DNA of 33,129 nt from an uncultured Bacteroidales bacterium (GTDB lineage Bacteria; Bacteroidota; Bacteroidia; Bacteroidales; Bacteroidaceae). Made by a program: the position numbers and the translations under genes. This document shows, piece after piece, positions 15,125 to 23,246 of the stretch. The DNA is taken from assembly GCA_949297215.1 (NCBI GenBank), contig CASFRV010000006.1, positions 84,149 through 117,277 of the forward strand, written 5' to 3'. The notes beneath the pieces were generated by a model, which saw only the letters and a program-made list of their open reading frames with translations, was not told where the DNA came from and made no database searches. Numbering within the stretch: the stretch's first letter is position 1; each line of letters begins with the position of its first letter.

Positions 15125-16510
15125 ATGGATAAAAAGAAAGCGATGAGCCGCCGCGACTTCTTCAAGGTGGCGGGAGCGGCCGGCCTGTCGGCCACAGCGC
15201 TGGCGGGCTGCCGCGGGGGCGGGGCGTCGGCCCCCGAGGAGCTCCCCATGGGCGAGATGACCCGCCGCACCAACCCCTCGACCGGCGACCGGGTGTCGCT
15301 GCTCGGTTTCGGCATGATGCGCCTGCCCTCGGTGGGAGGGCGCTCGGCCCGTGAGGGCAACGAGGACATTGACCAGGAGATGGTGAACCGCATGGTCGAC
15401 TTCGCCATTGCCCACGGCGTCAACTATTTCGACACCTCGCCCGCCTATTGCCGGGGGCTGTCGGAGAAAGCCACGGGCATCGCCCTGGCGCGCCATCCGC
15501 GCAACACCTATTTCATTGCCACCAAGCTGTCGAACTTTGCCCCCGAAACGTGGACGCGCGAGGCCTCCATCGCCATGTACCGCAACTCGCTGAAAGACTT
15601 GCAGACGGACCACATCGACTATTACCTGCTGCACGGCATCGGCATGGGCGGCGGCATGGAAGAGTATGAGAAACGCTACGTCGATAACGGCGTGCTCGAC
15701 TTCCTTCTGGACGAGCGCAAGGCCGGGCGCATCCGCAACCTCGGGTTTTCCTACCATGGCGACGTGGCCGTGTTCGACCGCCTGCTGGCCGAGCACGACA
15801 AATATCATTGGGACTTCGTGCAGATCCAGCTCAACTACCTCGACTGGAAATATGCCAAGGAAATCAATCCCAATAACACCAACGCAGAATATCTGTACAA
15901 CGAACTGGCGAAACGCCACATCCCGGCCGTCATCATGGAGCCCCTTTTGGGCGGGCGCCTCTCGAACGTGCCCGACGGCATCGTGGCCATGCTCAAGCAG
16001 CGCGAGTCCGAGCGGAGCGTGGCGTCGTGGGCCTTTCGTTTTGCGGGGAGTTTTCCCGGCGTGCTCACGGTGCTGAGCGGCATGACGCGCATGGAGCATT
16101 TGCAGGACAACCTGCGCACATACAGCCCCCTCCGCCCGTTGAGCGACGAGGAGTTCGCCTTTTTGCAGCGGGCGGCCGACCGCATGATGCAGTTCGACAC
16201 CATCCCCTGCAACGACTGCAAATACTGCATGCCGTGTCCCTATGGCATCGACATCCCCGCCATCCTGCTCCATTACAACAAATGCCTGAATGAGGGCAAC
16301 GTGCCCGAGAGCTCGCAGGAGCCCGGCTACCGCAGTGCCCGCCGCGCCTGGCTCGTGGGCTACGACCGCAGCGTGCCCAAGCTGCGCCAGGCCAGCCACT
16401 GCATCGGGTGTGGCCAGTGCAGCCCCCATTGTCCGCAGCGCATCGACATACCCGCCGAGCTGCACCGCATAGATGCCTACGTCGAGCGGCTGAAACAAAA
16501 CACATTGTAG
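15125..16510 (+). CDS. Tat-signal aldo/keto reductase fused to a 2[4Fe-4S] ferredoxin domain (copy 2)
   Basis: A 461-residue paralogue of 10996-12390. It has the same plan: a Tat signal SRRDFFKVAGAAGLSATALAGC with a good lipobox (LAGC), an aldo/keto reductase domain with NYFDTSPAY, ATKLS and LLHGIG, and two C-terminal cluster motifs, CNDCKYCMPC and CIGCGQCSPHC. Long stretches between the copies are nearly identical, for example SVASWAFRFAGSFPGVLTVL, so they arose by duplication, but their signals and N-terminal thirds have diverged. It probably shares a transcript with the polyferredoxin gene 18 bases upstream. Electrons may pass between substrate, clusters and membrane. The substrate is unknown. 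Confidence 0.9.
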   Translation: MDKKKAMSRRDFFKVAGAAGLSATALAGCRGGGASAPEELPMGEMTRRTNPSTGDRVSLLGFGMMRLPSVGGRSAREGNEDIDQEMVNRMVDFAIAHGVNYFDTSPAYCRGLSEKATGIALARHPRNTYFIATKLSNFAPETWTREASIAMYRNSLKDLQTDHIDYYLLHGIGMGGGMEEYEKRYVDNGVLDFLLDERKAGRIRNLGFSYHGDVAVFDRLLAEHDKYHWDFVQIQLNYLDWKYAKEINPNNTNAEYLYNELAKRHIPAVIMEPLLGGRLSNVPDGIVAMLKQRESERSVASWAFRFAGSFPGVLTVLSGMTRMEHLQDNLRTYSPLRPLSDEEFAFLQRAADRMMQFDTIPCNDCKYCMPCPYGIDIPAILLHYNKCLNEGNVPESSQEPGYRSARRAWLVGYDRSVPKLRQASHCIGCGQCSPHCPQRIDIPAELHRIDAYVERLKQNTL

Positions 16511-16593
16511 ACCGCGAGGCCGCGCCGGCCCGCCGCCGGAAAGCGCGTGCCGGGCGTTTTGCAGGGCTCCCCGGCCCGTACCCCTAAAATAAA

Positions 16594-16632
16594 GCCACGG
16601 CAAAACGAGCAGTTGCCCGTTTTGCCGTGGCT
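16594..16632. terminator. Bidirectional terminator
   Basis: A perfect 14-bp stem: GCCACGGCAAAACG at 16594-16607 with 16618-16631. On the minus strand it is followed by TTTATTTTA, a good terminator for the psd-pssA operon; on plus by TGTTTCG, weaker. It lies between two converging operons. Confidence 0.85.
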
Positions 16633-16657
16633 GTTTCGTGTGGAGTGGGGGATGCCT

Positions 16658-16876
16658 TTATTTGATTTCTTCGAAGTCGATGTAGGTGCCTTCGTCCTTC
16701 CCTATTTTCTTTTTCCGCCGGCGATGGGTGCGGTGCGGCTCGTGCGGGGTGTCTCCCCCGTCGCGCGGTTCGGGGCGGCGCGGGCTGCGTATGGCGCGCC
16801 AGATTCCTCCGACGGCAGCCATGAAGAAGGCAAAAATGATGAAGACGAGGGCAAAAAGACAACCGAGGGCTTTCAT
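16658..16876 (-). CDS. Small membrane protein resembling DUF4834
   Basis: A 72-residue protein. One N-terminal membrane helix (MKALGCLFALVFIIFAFFMAAVGGIW) is followed by a very basic, proline- and arginine-rich stretch (RRRKKK) and an acidic tail GKDEGTYIDFEEIK. The helix plus a conserved YIDFEEIK-type end matches my memory of the DUF4834 family of Bacteroidetes, a group with no known function. It follows pssA by 71 bases and ends near the bidirectional terminator, so it is likely the last gene of the phospholipid operon. No catalytic residues are visible. Confidence 0.75.
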   Translation of the reverse strand: MKALGCLFALVFIIFAFFMAAVGGIWRAIRSPRRPEPRDGGDTPHEPHRTHRRRKKKIGKDEGTYIDFEEIK

Positions 16877-16947
16877 TTTCTTGTTTTGTATTTAGATGAT
16901 GCTTCTTGACCGGTAGCGGTACAAAAAGCGTGCCATGGCGGCGCGGC

Positions 16948-17652
16948 TCAGCGTTTGCGCATGTTGGCTGCCAGCGAGAGCAGCACGTAGAGCACGACGA
17001 TGAAGGGCAGGCCGCGCCACCCGAAAGCGCCGACAAGGAAGCCGGCCAGGAAGATGAAGACGTAGCGCAGGCGGTTGTCGCGCCAGCCGAAATGTTTGAA
17101 CTTTAAGGCAAACATGGGGATCTCGCTCACGAGCAGCCAGCACGACAGGACGATGCCGGCCAGGACGAGCCAGCCGCCGCAGGCGATGTGGGCGATGTCG
17201 TCGTGGAGACCGAGGGCGAGCGAGGCCCAGAAGAGGGCGTTGGCCGGCGTAGGCAGGCCGATGAAGCCCATGGTCTGGCGCTCGTCGAGGTTGAACTTGG
17301 CCAGGCGCAGCGCCGAGAAAGCCGCTATCAGGAAGCCTGCCCAGGGCACGTAGGCCGCCACGGCAGGGGGCAGGCCCGGAAAGGTGGCCTCGCCGAGGAG
17401 GCTGGCCACGACGGCGGCCGGCGCCAGGCCGAAGGTGATGTCGTCGGCCAGCGAGTCGAGCTCGCGGCCGAAGGGGCCGGCCACGCCCAGCAGGCGGGCG
17501 GCAAAGCCGTCGAAAAAGTCGAACACGGCGCCGCCGACGATGAACGTCAGCGCCAGCGGATAGTTACCTTGCAACGCAAAAACAGCTGCAACGCATCCGC
17601 AGAGGAGGTTGCAGCTGGTGATGATCTGAGGAAATTGTTTTTTCAAGCTCAT
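16948..17652 (-). CDS. pssA: CDP-diacylglycerol--serine O-phosphatidyltransferase
   Basis: Makes phosphatidylserine from CDP-diacylglycerol and serine in the inner membrane. It has 234 residues and several membrane helices. The CDP-alcohol phosphotransferase motif is intact: [26 protein letters not shown] has DG, AR, G, D and D at the required spacing. Start ATG (complement of 17650-17652) overlaps the psd stop by four bases (ATGA), so the two are translationally coupled; longer upstream frames are inside psd. Its product feeds psd directly to give phosphatidylethanolamine. Confidence 0.95.
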   Translation of the reverse strand: MSLKKQFPQIITSCNLLCGCVAAVFALQGNYPLALTFIVGGAVFDFFDGFAARLLGVAGPFGRELDSLADDITFGLAPAAVVASLLGEATFPGLPPAVAAYVPWAGFLIAAFSALRLAKFNLDERQTMGFIGLPTPANALFWASLALGLHDDIAHIACGGWLVLAGIVLSCWLLVSEIPMFALKFKHFGWRDNRLRYVFIFLAGFLVGAFGWRGLPFIVVLYVLLSLAANMRKR

Positions 17653-18341
17653 GCCTGTGGATTTAGACGTGCCACGATGGTCTGGTTGCCCACGGCTTTC
17701 TGGCCCACGTACACAAGGGGCGTGCTGCCCAGGGGCAGGAACACGTCGACCCGCGAGCCGAACTTGATGAAGCCGAGGTGCTCGTCGATGTAGCATTCGT
17801 CGTCGGGGCGGGCATAGGTCACTATGCGTCGGGCCACGGCGCCTGCAATCTGGCGGACAAGGATTTCCTGCCCGGCTGGCGTTTCTATGACGATGGTGGA
17901 GCGTTCGTTTTCGGAGCTGGCCTTGGGCAGCCATGCTTTGTGGAAGTTTCCGCTGTGGTGCTCGACGAGCTTGACGTGCCCGTCCACGGGAAACCAGTTG
18001 GCATGGACGTTGGTGAGCGACATGAAGATGGAAATCATCAGGCGCCGGTCGTGAAAATATTCGTTCTCGTCCACTTCCTCGACGACGACCACTTTGCCGT
18101 CGGCCGCGGCGAGCACGACGTTTTCCGTCTCTCCGTTGAAGAGGCGGATGGGGCAGCGGAAAAAGTTGACAATGATGGCGTAGAAGACGATGCTGGCCAG
18201 CAGCAGCGTGTAGAAGACGGCGGGCCAGCGCTCCCCGGCGACATAATAGACGACGGCATTGGCTGCCAGCAGGAAGACGAGCACGATGAGCAGCGTATCT
18301 GTGCCTTCACGGTGCAGGCGTATCTTTTTCAGTCGTTTCAT
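17649..18341 (-). CDS. psd: Phosphatidylserine decarboxylase proenzyme, short (PSD-A) type
   Basis: Decarboxylates phosphatidylserine to phosphatidylethanolamine with a pyruvoyl cofactor. It has 230 residues, matching the short PSD-A class rather than the longer enterobacterial type. Two hydrophobic segments (about 15-60) anchor it in the membrane. The self-cleavage site is in [12 protein letters not shown], where Gly-Ser is cut and the serine becomes pyruvoyl; a small alpha chain follows. VNVHANWFP-like residues are present as [12 protein letters not shown]. It is the first gene of the psd-pssA-small protein operon and has a strong promoter. Confidence 0.94.
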   Translation of the reverse strand: MKRLKKIRLHREGTDTLLIVLVFLLAANAVVYYVAGERWPAVFYTLLLASIVFYAIIVNFFRCPIRLFNGETENVVLAAADGKVVVVEEVDENEYFHDRRLMISIFMSLTNVHANWFPVDGHVKLVEHHSGNFHKAWLPKASSENERSTIVIETPAGQEILVRQIAGAVARRIVTYARPDDECYIDEHLGFIKFGSRVDVFLPLGSTPLVYVGQKAVGNQTIVARLNPQA

Positions 18342-18405
18342 TCTTACTTTCCCGGCCTGGGGCCGATTGCAGTTGTTGTTCTAATCCGGGTGATGCTTTG
18401 CCCTG

Positions 18406-18437
18406 CAAAGATAAATGTTTTTACTTAAACGGACAAA
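18406..18437 (-). promoter_or_regulatory. Promoter of the psd-pssA operon
   Basis: On the minus strand: TTTG (complement of 18434-18437), a 20-base spacer, then TATCTTTG (complement of 18406-18413). It is a complete Bacteroidetes-type promoter about 65 bases before psd, separating this operon from folP-cdaA. Confidence 0.8.
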
Positions 18438-18463
18438 TCTGTCGGCCGAAAGGGAAGCGCGGG

Positions 18464-19228
18464 CTATTCCCAGGCTTCCGTCAGGCTGCGTTCGAGCTCT
18501 TCGGGCGAGAGGCGCAGGTGAAACTGTCCGTCGCGGGCTATGGAGATGCCGCCCGTCTCTTCCGAGACGATGATGGCGAGGCAGTCGGTTTTCTGCGAGA
18601 TGCCCAGCGCGGCGCGGTGGCGCAGGCCGAGGGCCTTGGGTATGTCGGCGTCGTGCGAGACGGGCAGGATGCAGCCGGCGGCTTTGATGTGTTTGTGGCT
18701 GATGACCATGGCGCCGTCGTGGAGAGGGCTGTTCTTGAAGAAGATGTTCTCGATGAGTCTCTGGTTGATATCGGCGTTGATGATGTCGCCCGAGTGGATG
18801 ATCTCGCTCAGCCCCACGTTTCTCTCGATAACGATGAGCGCGCCCACCTTTTGCTTGCTCATGCTCATGCAGGCCATGACGATGGGCATGATGTCTTCGC
18901 GGCGGGCGCTCTCGCGCTTTTTGCCCGTGACGAGGCGCAGGATGAGGTTGGTGCTGCGGCGCGAGCCGATGGTCGAGAAGAAGTGGCGTATTTCCTCCTG
19001 GAAAAGGATGATGAGGGCCAGGGCGCCCATGTTGACCAGTTTGTCGAGGATGCTGCCCATCAGGCGCATCTCGAAGACCTGCGATACGAGGATCCACACG
19101 AGCACAAAGACGAGGATGCCCGAGAAGATGTTGGCCGAGCTCGACTCTTTCATCAGGCGGTAGATGTAGTAGAGCAGCAGGGCGACGAGAACGATGTCGA
19201 TGACGTCTTTTATTCCGAGGGAGATCAT
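18464..19228 (-). CDS. cdaA: Diadenylate cyclase (c-di-AMP synthase), CdaA type
   Basis: Makes the second messenger c-di-AMP from two ATP. It has 254 residues. Three N-terminal membrane helices (about 8-24, 34-51, 62-77) and a short coiled stretch are followed by the DisA_N catalytic domain with the DGA motif at 171-173 (PLHDGAMVI) and the RHR motif at 203-205 (GLRHRAALG), both intact. In CdaA enzymes these bind ATP and the metal. The start overlaps the folP stop by four bases, so the pair is coupled. Pairing with folP is common in this phylum as far as I recall; no CdaR-like partner is present. Confidence 0.95.
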   Translation of the reverse strand: MISLGIKDVIDIVLVALLLYYIYRLMKESSSANIFSGILVFVLVWILVSQVFEMRLMGSILDKLVNMGALALIILFQEEIRHFFSTIGSRRSTNLILRLVTGKKRESARREDIMPIVMACMSMSKQKVGALIVIERNVGLSEIIHSGDIINADINQRLIENIFFKNSPLHDGAMVISHKHIKAAGCILPVSHDADIPKALGLRHRAALGISQKTDCLAIIVSEETGGISIARDGQFHLRLSPEELERSLTEAWE

Positions 19229-20115
19229 GGGCAGAGAGTTGGGTGGTCGGTGCAGGCGCTGCGCAGGGCGCCGACGAGACGCACGGCCTCGACGGCGGCC
19301 CGCACGTCGTGGACGCGCAGGATGTGGGCCCCCTGCATGAGGGCCGCGGTGTTCAGTACGGTTGTGCCGTTCAGGGCCGTGGCGGGCGTGGCGTCCAGCG
19401 TTTGCCACACCATGCGCTTGCGCGAGAGGCCCACAAGGAGGGGCAGGCCGAGCAGGCCCAGATCGGACAGGTGGCCGAGCAGCACAAAGTTGTCCTCCGG
19501 GCTCTTGCCGAAGCCGAAGCCCGGGTCGACGATGATGTCGTGCGCGCCGAGCTCGTGCAGCCGGCGCACGCGGCCCGAGAGCCATGTGCATACGCTCTCC
19601 ATCACGGGCGCCCGGTCCACGGCGTCGGCCCCGCCGCCCATGTGCATGAGCACGTAGGGCACGCCGAGGGCGGCCACCGTGGGCAGCATGGCGGCATCGA
19701 GCGTGCCGCCCGAGATGTCGTTGACGATGTGGACGCCATACTCCTCGACGCACATGCGGGCCACGTCGGCGCGGTACGTGTCGACCGATACGACGGCTTC
19801 GCCCGCCTCGCGCATCACGACGGGGAGCACCTTTCGCAGCCTGTGGGCCTCCTCTGCGGCGTCGGTGGCGGTGGCTCCCGGCCGTGTCGAGCAGGCTCCC
19901 ACGTCGATCATCGTGCCCCCTTCGGCCAGAATTTGCCGCACGCGGGCAGCCACGGCGGCTTCGTCCGTGGTGCGCGAGGGGGCGTAGAACGAGTCGGGCG
20001 TGGCGTTGACGATGCCCATCACCTGCGGCCCGTCCATCTCGAACAGACGGCCGCCCACGTTCAGGCTGTATGGTGTGTAAGGCTGCATCGGGCAGCCATA
20101 CGGGTTTTCATTCAT
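19225..20115 (-). CDS. folP: Dihydropteroate synthase
   Basis: Joins p-aminobenzoate to the pterin diphosphate in folate synthesis; it is the sulfonamide target. It has 296 residues. Pterin and pABA site motifs are all present: MGIVNATPDSF, DVGACSTRPGA, VSVDTYRADV, VNDISGG, DPGFGFGKSPEDN, VGLSRKRM and RVHDV. The SRKRM loop differs slightly from the common SRKS. I chose the ATG at the complement of 20113-20115, after a promoter; an ATG nine codons downstream is a possible alternative. It overlaps cdaA by four bases. Confidence 0.95.
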   Translation of the reverse strand: MNENPYGCPMQPYTPYSLNVGGRLFEMDGPQVMGIVNATPDSFYAPSRTTDEAAVAARVRQILAEGGTMIDVGACSTRPGATATDAAEEAHRLRKVLPVVMREAGEAVVSVDTYRADVARMCVEEYGVHIVNDISGGTLDAAMLPTVAALGVPYVLMHMGGGADAVDRAPVMESVCTWLSGRVRRLHELGAHDIIVDPGFGFGKSPEDNFVLLGHLSDLGLLGLPLLVGLSRKRMVWQTLDATPATALNGTTVLNTAALMQGAHILRVHDVRAAVEAVRLVGALRSACTDHPTLCP

Positions 20116-20138
20116 ATATATAATAATGGTATGCCTCG

Positions 20139-20146
20139 CAAAATTA
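20139..20146 (-). promoter_or_regulatory. -7 box of folP-cdaA
   Basis: Minus strand TAATTTTG followed by C, about 24 bases before the folP start. The -33 box is weak. Confidence 0.55.
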
Positions 20147-20346
20147 GCGAGAAACCGCGGAATAGACGAATAAAAGCCTGCGAAACCGGCGCCGGCGCTC
20201 TGCGAAGGCCCTGACGGGCGGTTGCCGAGGGCCGCAACGGGGGCCGGCGCCGGCACGTGGCGGCCCGGGCCGCCTGTCGGGAGCTTTTGTGCCTGCCGCA
20301 GGGCAATTAAACCGGCCGCGCGGCAGAAGGGTATGCGTTTTTCGCC

Positions 20347-20354
20347 TAACTTTG
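20347..20354 (+). promoter_or_regulatory. -7 box of murF
   Basis: TAACTTTG followed by C, 65 bases before the start codon. No clear TTTG sits 19-21 bases upstream; the nearest is at 20285-20288, too far. Confidence 0.55.
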
Positions 20355-20419
20355 CACCCCGCAGGCGGCCATGGGCCGAGGCCTTCGGACCGTCTGCGGC
20401 GATTAACTTTTGGAACGCA

Positions 20420-21724
20420 ATGGATATCAAGGATCTTTATGAGCTCTTCCTCCGCCATCCCGAGGTGACGACCGATACGCGCCACTGCCCGGCGGACTCC
20501 CTGTTCTTTGCCCTCAGGGGCGCTACGTTCGACGGCAACGCCTTTGCGGCCGCGGCGCTCGAAGCGGGCTGTGCCTATGCCGTCGTGGACGATCCGTCCG
20601 TGCCCGTCGGAGGCGACGGCCGCTATATCCTCGTCGACGACGTGCTCGCCACGCTGCAACGTCTGGCCACCGAGCACCGCCGGCGCCTGGGCACGCGCAT
20701 CGTGCAGATAACGGGTACGAACGGGAAAACCACCACCAAGGAGCTCACGGCTGCCGTGCTGCGCGGGCGCTATAACGTGCTGGCCACCGAGGGCAACTTC
20801 AACAACCACATTGGCGTGCCCAAGACGCTGCTGCGCCTGCGCCCGGAGCACAAGGTGGCCGTCGTCGAGACGGGGGCCAACCATCCCGGCGAGATAGCCC
20901 GGCTGAGCGCCATCGTCGAGCCCGACTGCGGCCTCATCACCAACGTGGGGCGGGCCCATCTGGAGGGCTTCGGGTCGTTCGACGGCGTCGTGCGCACCAA
21001 GGGCGAGCTCTACGACTGGCTGCGCCGCAGCCCCGAGGGCTTTATCTTCCTGCACAAGGGCGACGCCGTGCTCGAGGGTATCGCCGGCGGTTTGCCCCGC
21101 TTCACCTACGGCGAGCCCGGGCCGGGCTGCGACGTCGAGGGCGAGGTGACGGCCTGTGCCCCCTTCCTGCGGCTGCGCTGGCGGCCGGCCGGCGGGGCGT
21201 GGCACGAGGTGCAGACACATCTCATCGGCGCGTACAACCTGTGGAACGTGCTGGCTGCCGTGGCCGTGGGTCTGCGTTTCGGCGTGGAGCCCGCCCGCAT
21301 CACGTCGGCCCTCGAAAGCTACGTGCCGACGAACAACCGTTCGGAGCTCAGAGAGACGGCCCACAACACGCTCATCGTCGACGCCTACAACGCCAACCCG
21401 ACGAGCATGAAGGCCGCGCTCGACAACTTCGCGCTCATCGCCCACCCGCACAAGATGGTCATACTCGGCGACATGCGCGAGCTGGGCGAGGCTTCGGCCG
21501 GGGAGCATCGCCGCGTGGCAGCTCAGGCGGGCGCGTTGGGCTGCGAGGCCGTGTGGCTCGTGGGCCCCGAGTTTGCGTCGTGCGAAGTGCCGCACGGCCG
21601 CCATTTTGCCGACGTGGCCGAGGTGAAGGCCGCCATCGCCGGCGGAGAGCGGCCCGAGGGACGGCTCATCCTGATCAAAGGAAGCAACGGGACGCGCCTG
21701 TTTGAGCTCCCCGATTTGTTATAA
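20420..21724 (+). CDS. murF: UDP-N-acetylmuramoyl-tripeptide--D-Ala-D-Ala ligase
   Basis: Adds D-Ala-D-Ala to the UDP-MurNAc tripeptide, the last cytoplasmic step of peptidoglycan precursor assembly. It has 434 residues, as usual. The ATP loop is ITGTNGKTTTKEL (G99 to T106). ETGANHPGEI and TNVGRAHLEGF are central-domain motifs, and DAYNANPTSM near the C-terminal third is a MurF signature. Start ATG 20420 is chosen over an in-frame extension that would run through the promoter and 5' region. It is a single gene followed by a terminator. Confidence 0.96.
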   Translation: MDIKDLYELFLRHPEVTTDTRHCPADSLFFALRGATFDGNAFAAAALEAGCAYAVVDDPSVPVGGDGRYILVDDVLATLQRLATEHRRRLGTRIVQITGTNGKTTTKELTAAVLRGRYNVLATEGNFNNHIGVPKTLLRLRPEHKVAVVETGANHPGEIARLSAIVEPDCGLITNVGRAHLEGFGSFDGVVRTKGELYDWLRRSPEGFIFLHKGDAVLEGIAGGLPRFTYGEPGPGCDVEGEVTACAPFLRLRWRPAGGAWHEVQTHLIGAYNLWNVLAAVAVGLRFGVEPARITSALESYVPTNNRSELRETAHNTLIVDAYNANPTSMKAALDNFALIAHPHKMVILGDMRELGEASAGEHRRVAAQAGALGCEAVWLVGPEFASCEVPHGRHFADVAEVKAAIAGGERPEGRLILIKGSNGTRLFELPDLL

Positions 21725-21792
21725 ACCAAGGGCAGCCGCCGGCCGCAGGACAGGCTGAGACGCATCTTGCGGACGGCGCTGCGCCGTAACGG

Positions 21793-21830
21793 GGCCGGGG
21801 CGGCACGCATGCCGTGTCCCGGCCTTTTTT
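21793..21830 (+). terminator. Intrinsic terminator downstream of murF
   Basis: Outer stem GGCCGGG 21793-21799 with CCCGGCC 21818-21824, inner stem CGGCA with TGCCG, then six T. Confidence 0.85.
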
Positions 21831-22015
21831 GTGCCCGTTGTGCCCGCGTCTGTTTTGCAGCCGGGCCGGGCGCGGCTGCTCCCGGGCTTTTCCCGCCGGC
21901 CGCCTTGAAAAACAGCCGGGACGCCTGCCGAACGGTGCCGGCCCATGGCCGTTGTATAAATTTGAGGCGAAAGGGTTAAAATTAAGTTGCGGGCGGCATT
22001 TTCTGCCAAGCGCGC

Positions 22016-22047
22016 TTTACATTCGTCCGGCAAAATTTGTAACTTTG
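22016..22047 (+). promoter_or_regulatory. Promoter of the nuo operon
   Basis: TTTA at 22016-22019, a 20-base spacer and TAACTTTG at 22040-22047. Transcription would begin near 22052, leaving an unusually long leader of about 210 bases before nuoA. Confidence 0.7.
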
Positions 22048-22088
22048 CGGGCCTAAGACGGACGACGTGGATGAGAGGCCATTTCGCT

Positions 22089-22108
22089 TGCCCCACATCG
22101 GTGGGGCA
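22089..22108 (+). promoter_or_regulatory. Leader hairpin 1 of nuo operon
   Basis: TGCCCCAC 22089-22096 and GTGGGGCA 22101-22108 form a perfect 8-bp stem with an ATCG loop. GTGGGGCA occurs again at 22173-22180, so the 5' arm has two possible partners. Confidence 0.65.
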
Positions 22109-22125
22109 CTTTCGCAGCTCAGATA

Positions 22126-22160
22126 CGCAGGCGGGCACGAGGCCCGTTTGCGCCTTTTTT
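22126..22160 (+). terminator. Terminator-like hairpin inside the nuo leader
   Basis: An 11-bp stem pairs 22126-22136 with 22142-22152 (nine Watson-Crick pairs and two G-U pairs) around a 5-base loop. It is followed by CC and six T (22155-22160). It lies between the nuo promoter and nuoA, so it would cut transcription before the operon unless disrupted. Confidence 0.7.
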
Positions 22161-22263
22161 GTGTGCGGCGGAGTGGGGCAGAGGCCCTTTGCGGCGCGGC
22201 GTCTGCGCTGTTTACAACGCAACAACAAACAACAAACAAATATATTAACAACACATTAGAGCT

Positions 22264-22614
22264 ATGAACTTTACCTTATTAGTGACAACACTGCTTACAG
22301 GTATTGCTTTCGTAGGTATCGTGGTGGTATTGGCGAAGCTGATTTCGCCACGCTCCTACAACAAGCAAAAGGAAGAGGCTTACGAATGTGGTATCCCGAC
22401 GCGCGGCCGCTCATGGATGCAGTTTCGCGTGGGCTACTATCTCTTTGCCATCTTGTTCCTGATGTTCGACGTCGAGACGATGTTCCTCTTTCCGTGGGCC
22501 GTCGTGATGCGTTCGCTGGGCCCGGCCGGCCTTTGGAGCGTGCTCTTCTTCCTGTTCATCTTAGTTCTGGGCCTGGCCTATGCCTGGAGGAAAGGAGCGT
22601 TGAAATGGCAGTGA
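22264..22614 (+). CDS. nuoA: NADH-quinone oxidoreductase subunit A
   Basis: A small membrane subunit of respiratory complex I, 116 residues with three helices. The conserved loop YECGIP and the motif LMFDVETMFLFPWA are intact; the acidic residues of the latter are family hallmarks. It is the first gene of the operon. The start region is AT-rich with no Shine-Dalgarno. It overlaps nuoB by 10 bases. Confidence 0.96.
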   Translation: MNFTLLVTTLLTGIAFVGIVVVLAKLISPRSYNKQKEEAYECGIPTRGRSWMQFRVGYYLFAILFLMFDVETMFLFPWAVVMRSLGPAGLWSVLFFLFILVLGLAYAWRKGALKWQ

Positions 22615-23246
22615 TGAAGAAACCAAACATCAAGTCGATCCCTTACGAGGAGTTTAAGGACAACGAAACCTTCGAGAAGCTCGTGGCCGAGCTCAACGCC
22701 GGCGGCGCCAACGTCGTCGTGCGCAAGCTGGACGATCTTATCGACTGGGGACGCAGCAATTCGCTTTGGCCGCTCACGTTTGCCACGAGCTGCTGCGGCA
22801 TCGAGTTTATGGCCGTCTGCGCCGCGCGTTACGACATCGCCCGTTTTGGCTTCGAGGTGACGCGCAACAGTCCGCGCCAGGCCGACGTCATCCTGGTGAG
22901 CGGTACGATAACGACGAAGATGGCGCCCGTGTTGAAGCGTCTGTACGACCAGATGGCTGACCCGAAGTATGTGGTGGCCATCGGCGGCTGCTCCATCAGC
23001 GGCGGACCGTTCACAAAGTCGTACCACGTGGTGCGCGGCGTCGACACCGTCATCCCCGTCGACGTCTACGTGCCCGGCTGTCCGCCCCGCCCCGAGTCGT
23101 TCCTCTACGGAATGATGCAGCTGCAGCGCAAGGTGAAGGTGGAAAACTTCTTCGGCACCGTCAACCGTAAGGAAAAGGACCCCTTCGCCAAGGAGGCTGT
23201 CCGCGAAAAGGAAAGAGAAATATTTAGCGAGGAGGAACAGGCATGA
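22605..23246 (+). CDS. nuoB: NADH-quinone oxidoreductase subunit B
   Basis: Carries the terminal N2 [4Fe-4S] cluster that hands electrons to quinone. It has 213 residues. The four cysteine ligands are in TSCCGIEF, IGGCSISGGPF and VPGCPPRPE. The start ATG 22605 is preceded by AGGAG seven or so bases upstream, which decides it over the ATG at 22614. A charged C-terminal tail (about 25 residues) extends past the usual end. It overlaps nuoC/D by four bases (ATGA). Confidence 0.96.
   Translation: MAVMKKPNIKSIPYEEFKDNETFEKLVAELNAGGANVVVRKLDDLIDWGRSNSLWPLTFATSCCGIEFMAVCAARYDIARFGFEVTRNSPRQADVILVSGTITTKMAPVLKRLYDQMADPKYVVAIGGCSISGGPFTKSYHVVRGVDTVIPVDVYVPGCPPRPESFLYGMMQLQRKVKVENFFGTVNRKEKDPFAKEAVREKEREIFSEEEQA

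Noticed and set aside
22173-22187. The second GTGGGGCA copy as an antiterminator for the nuo leader terminator
   Set aside because: It is transcribed after the terminator's T run (22155-22160), so it cannot prevent termination there.
22071-22259. A 62-codon open frame in the nuo leader as a possible leader peptide
   Set aside because: It has no run of one amino acid and no family features, and it runs through both hairpins and the A-rich region before nuoA. Translation of it could still matter for the terminator, but there is no support.
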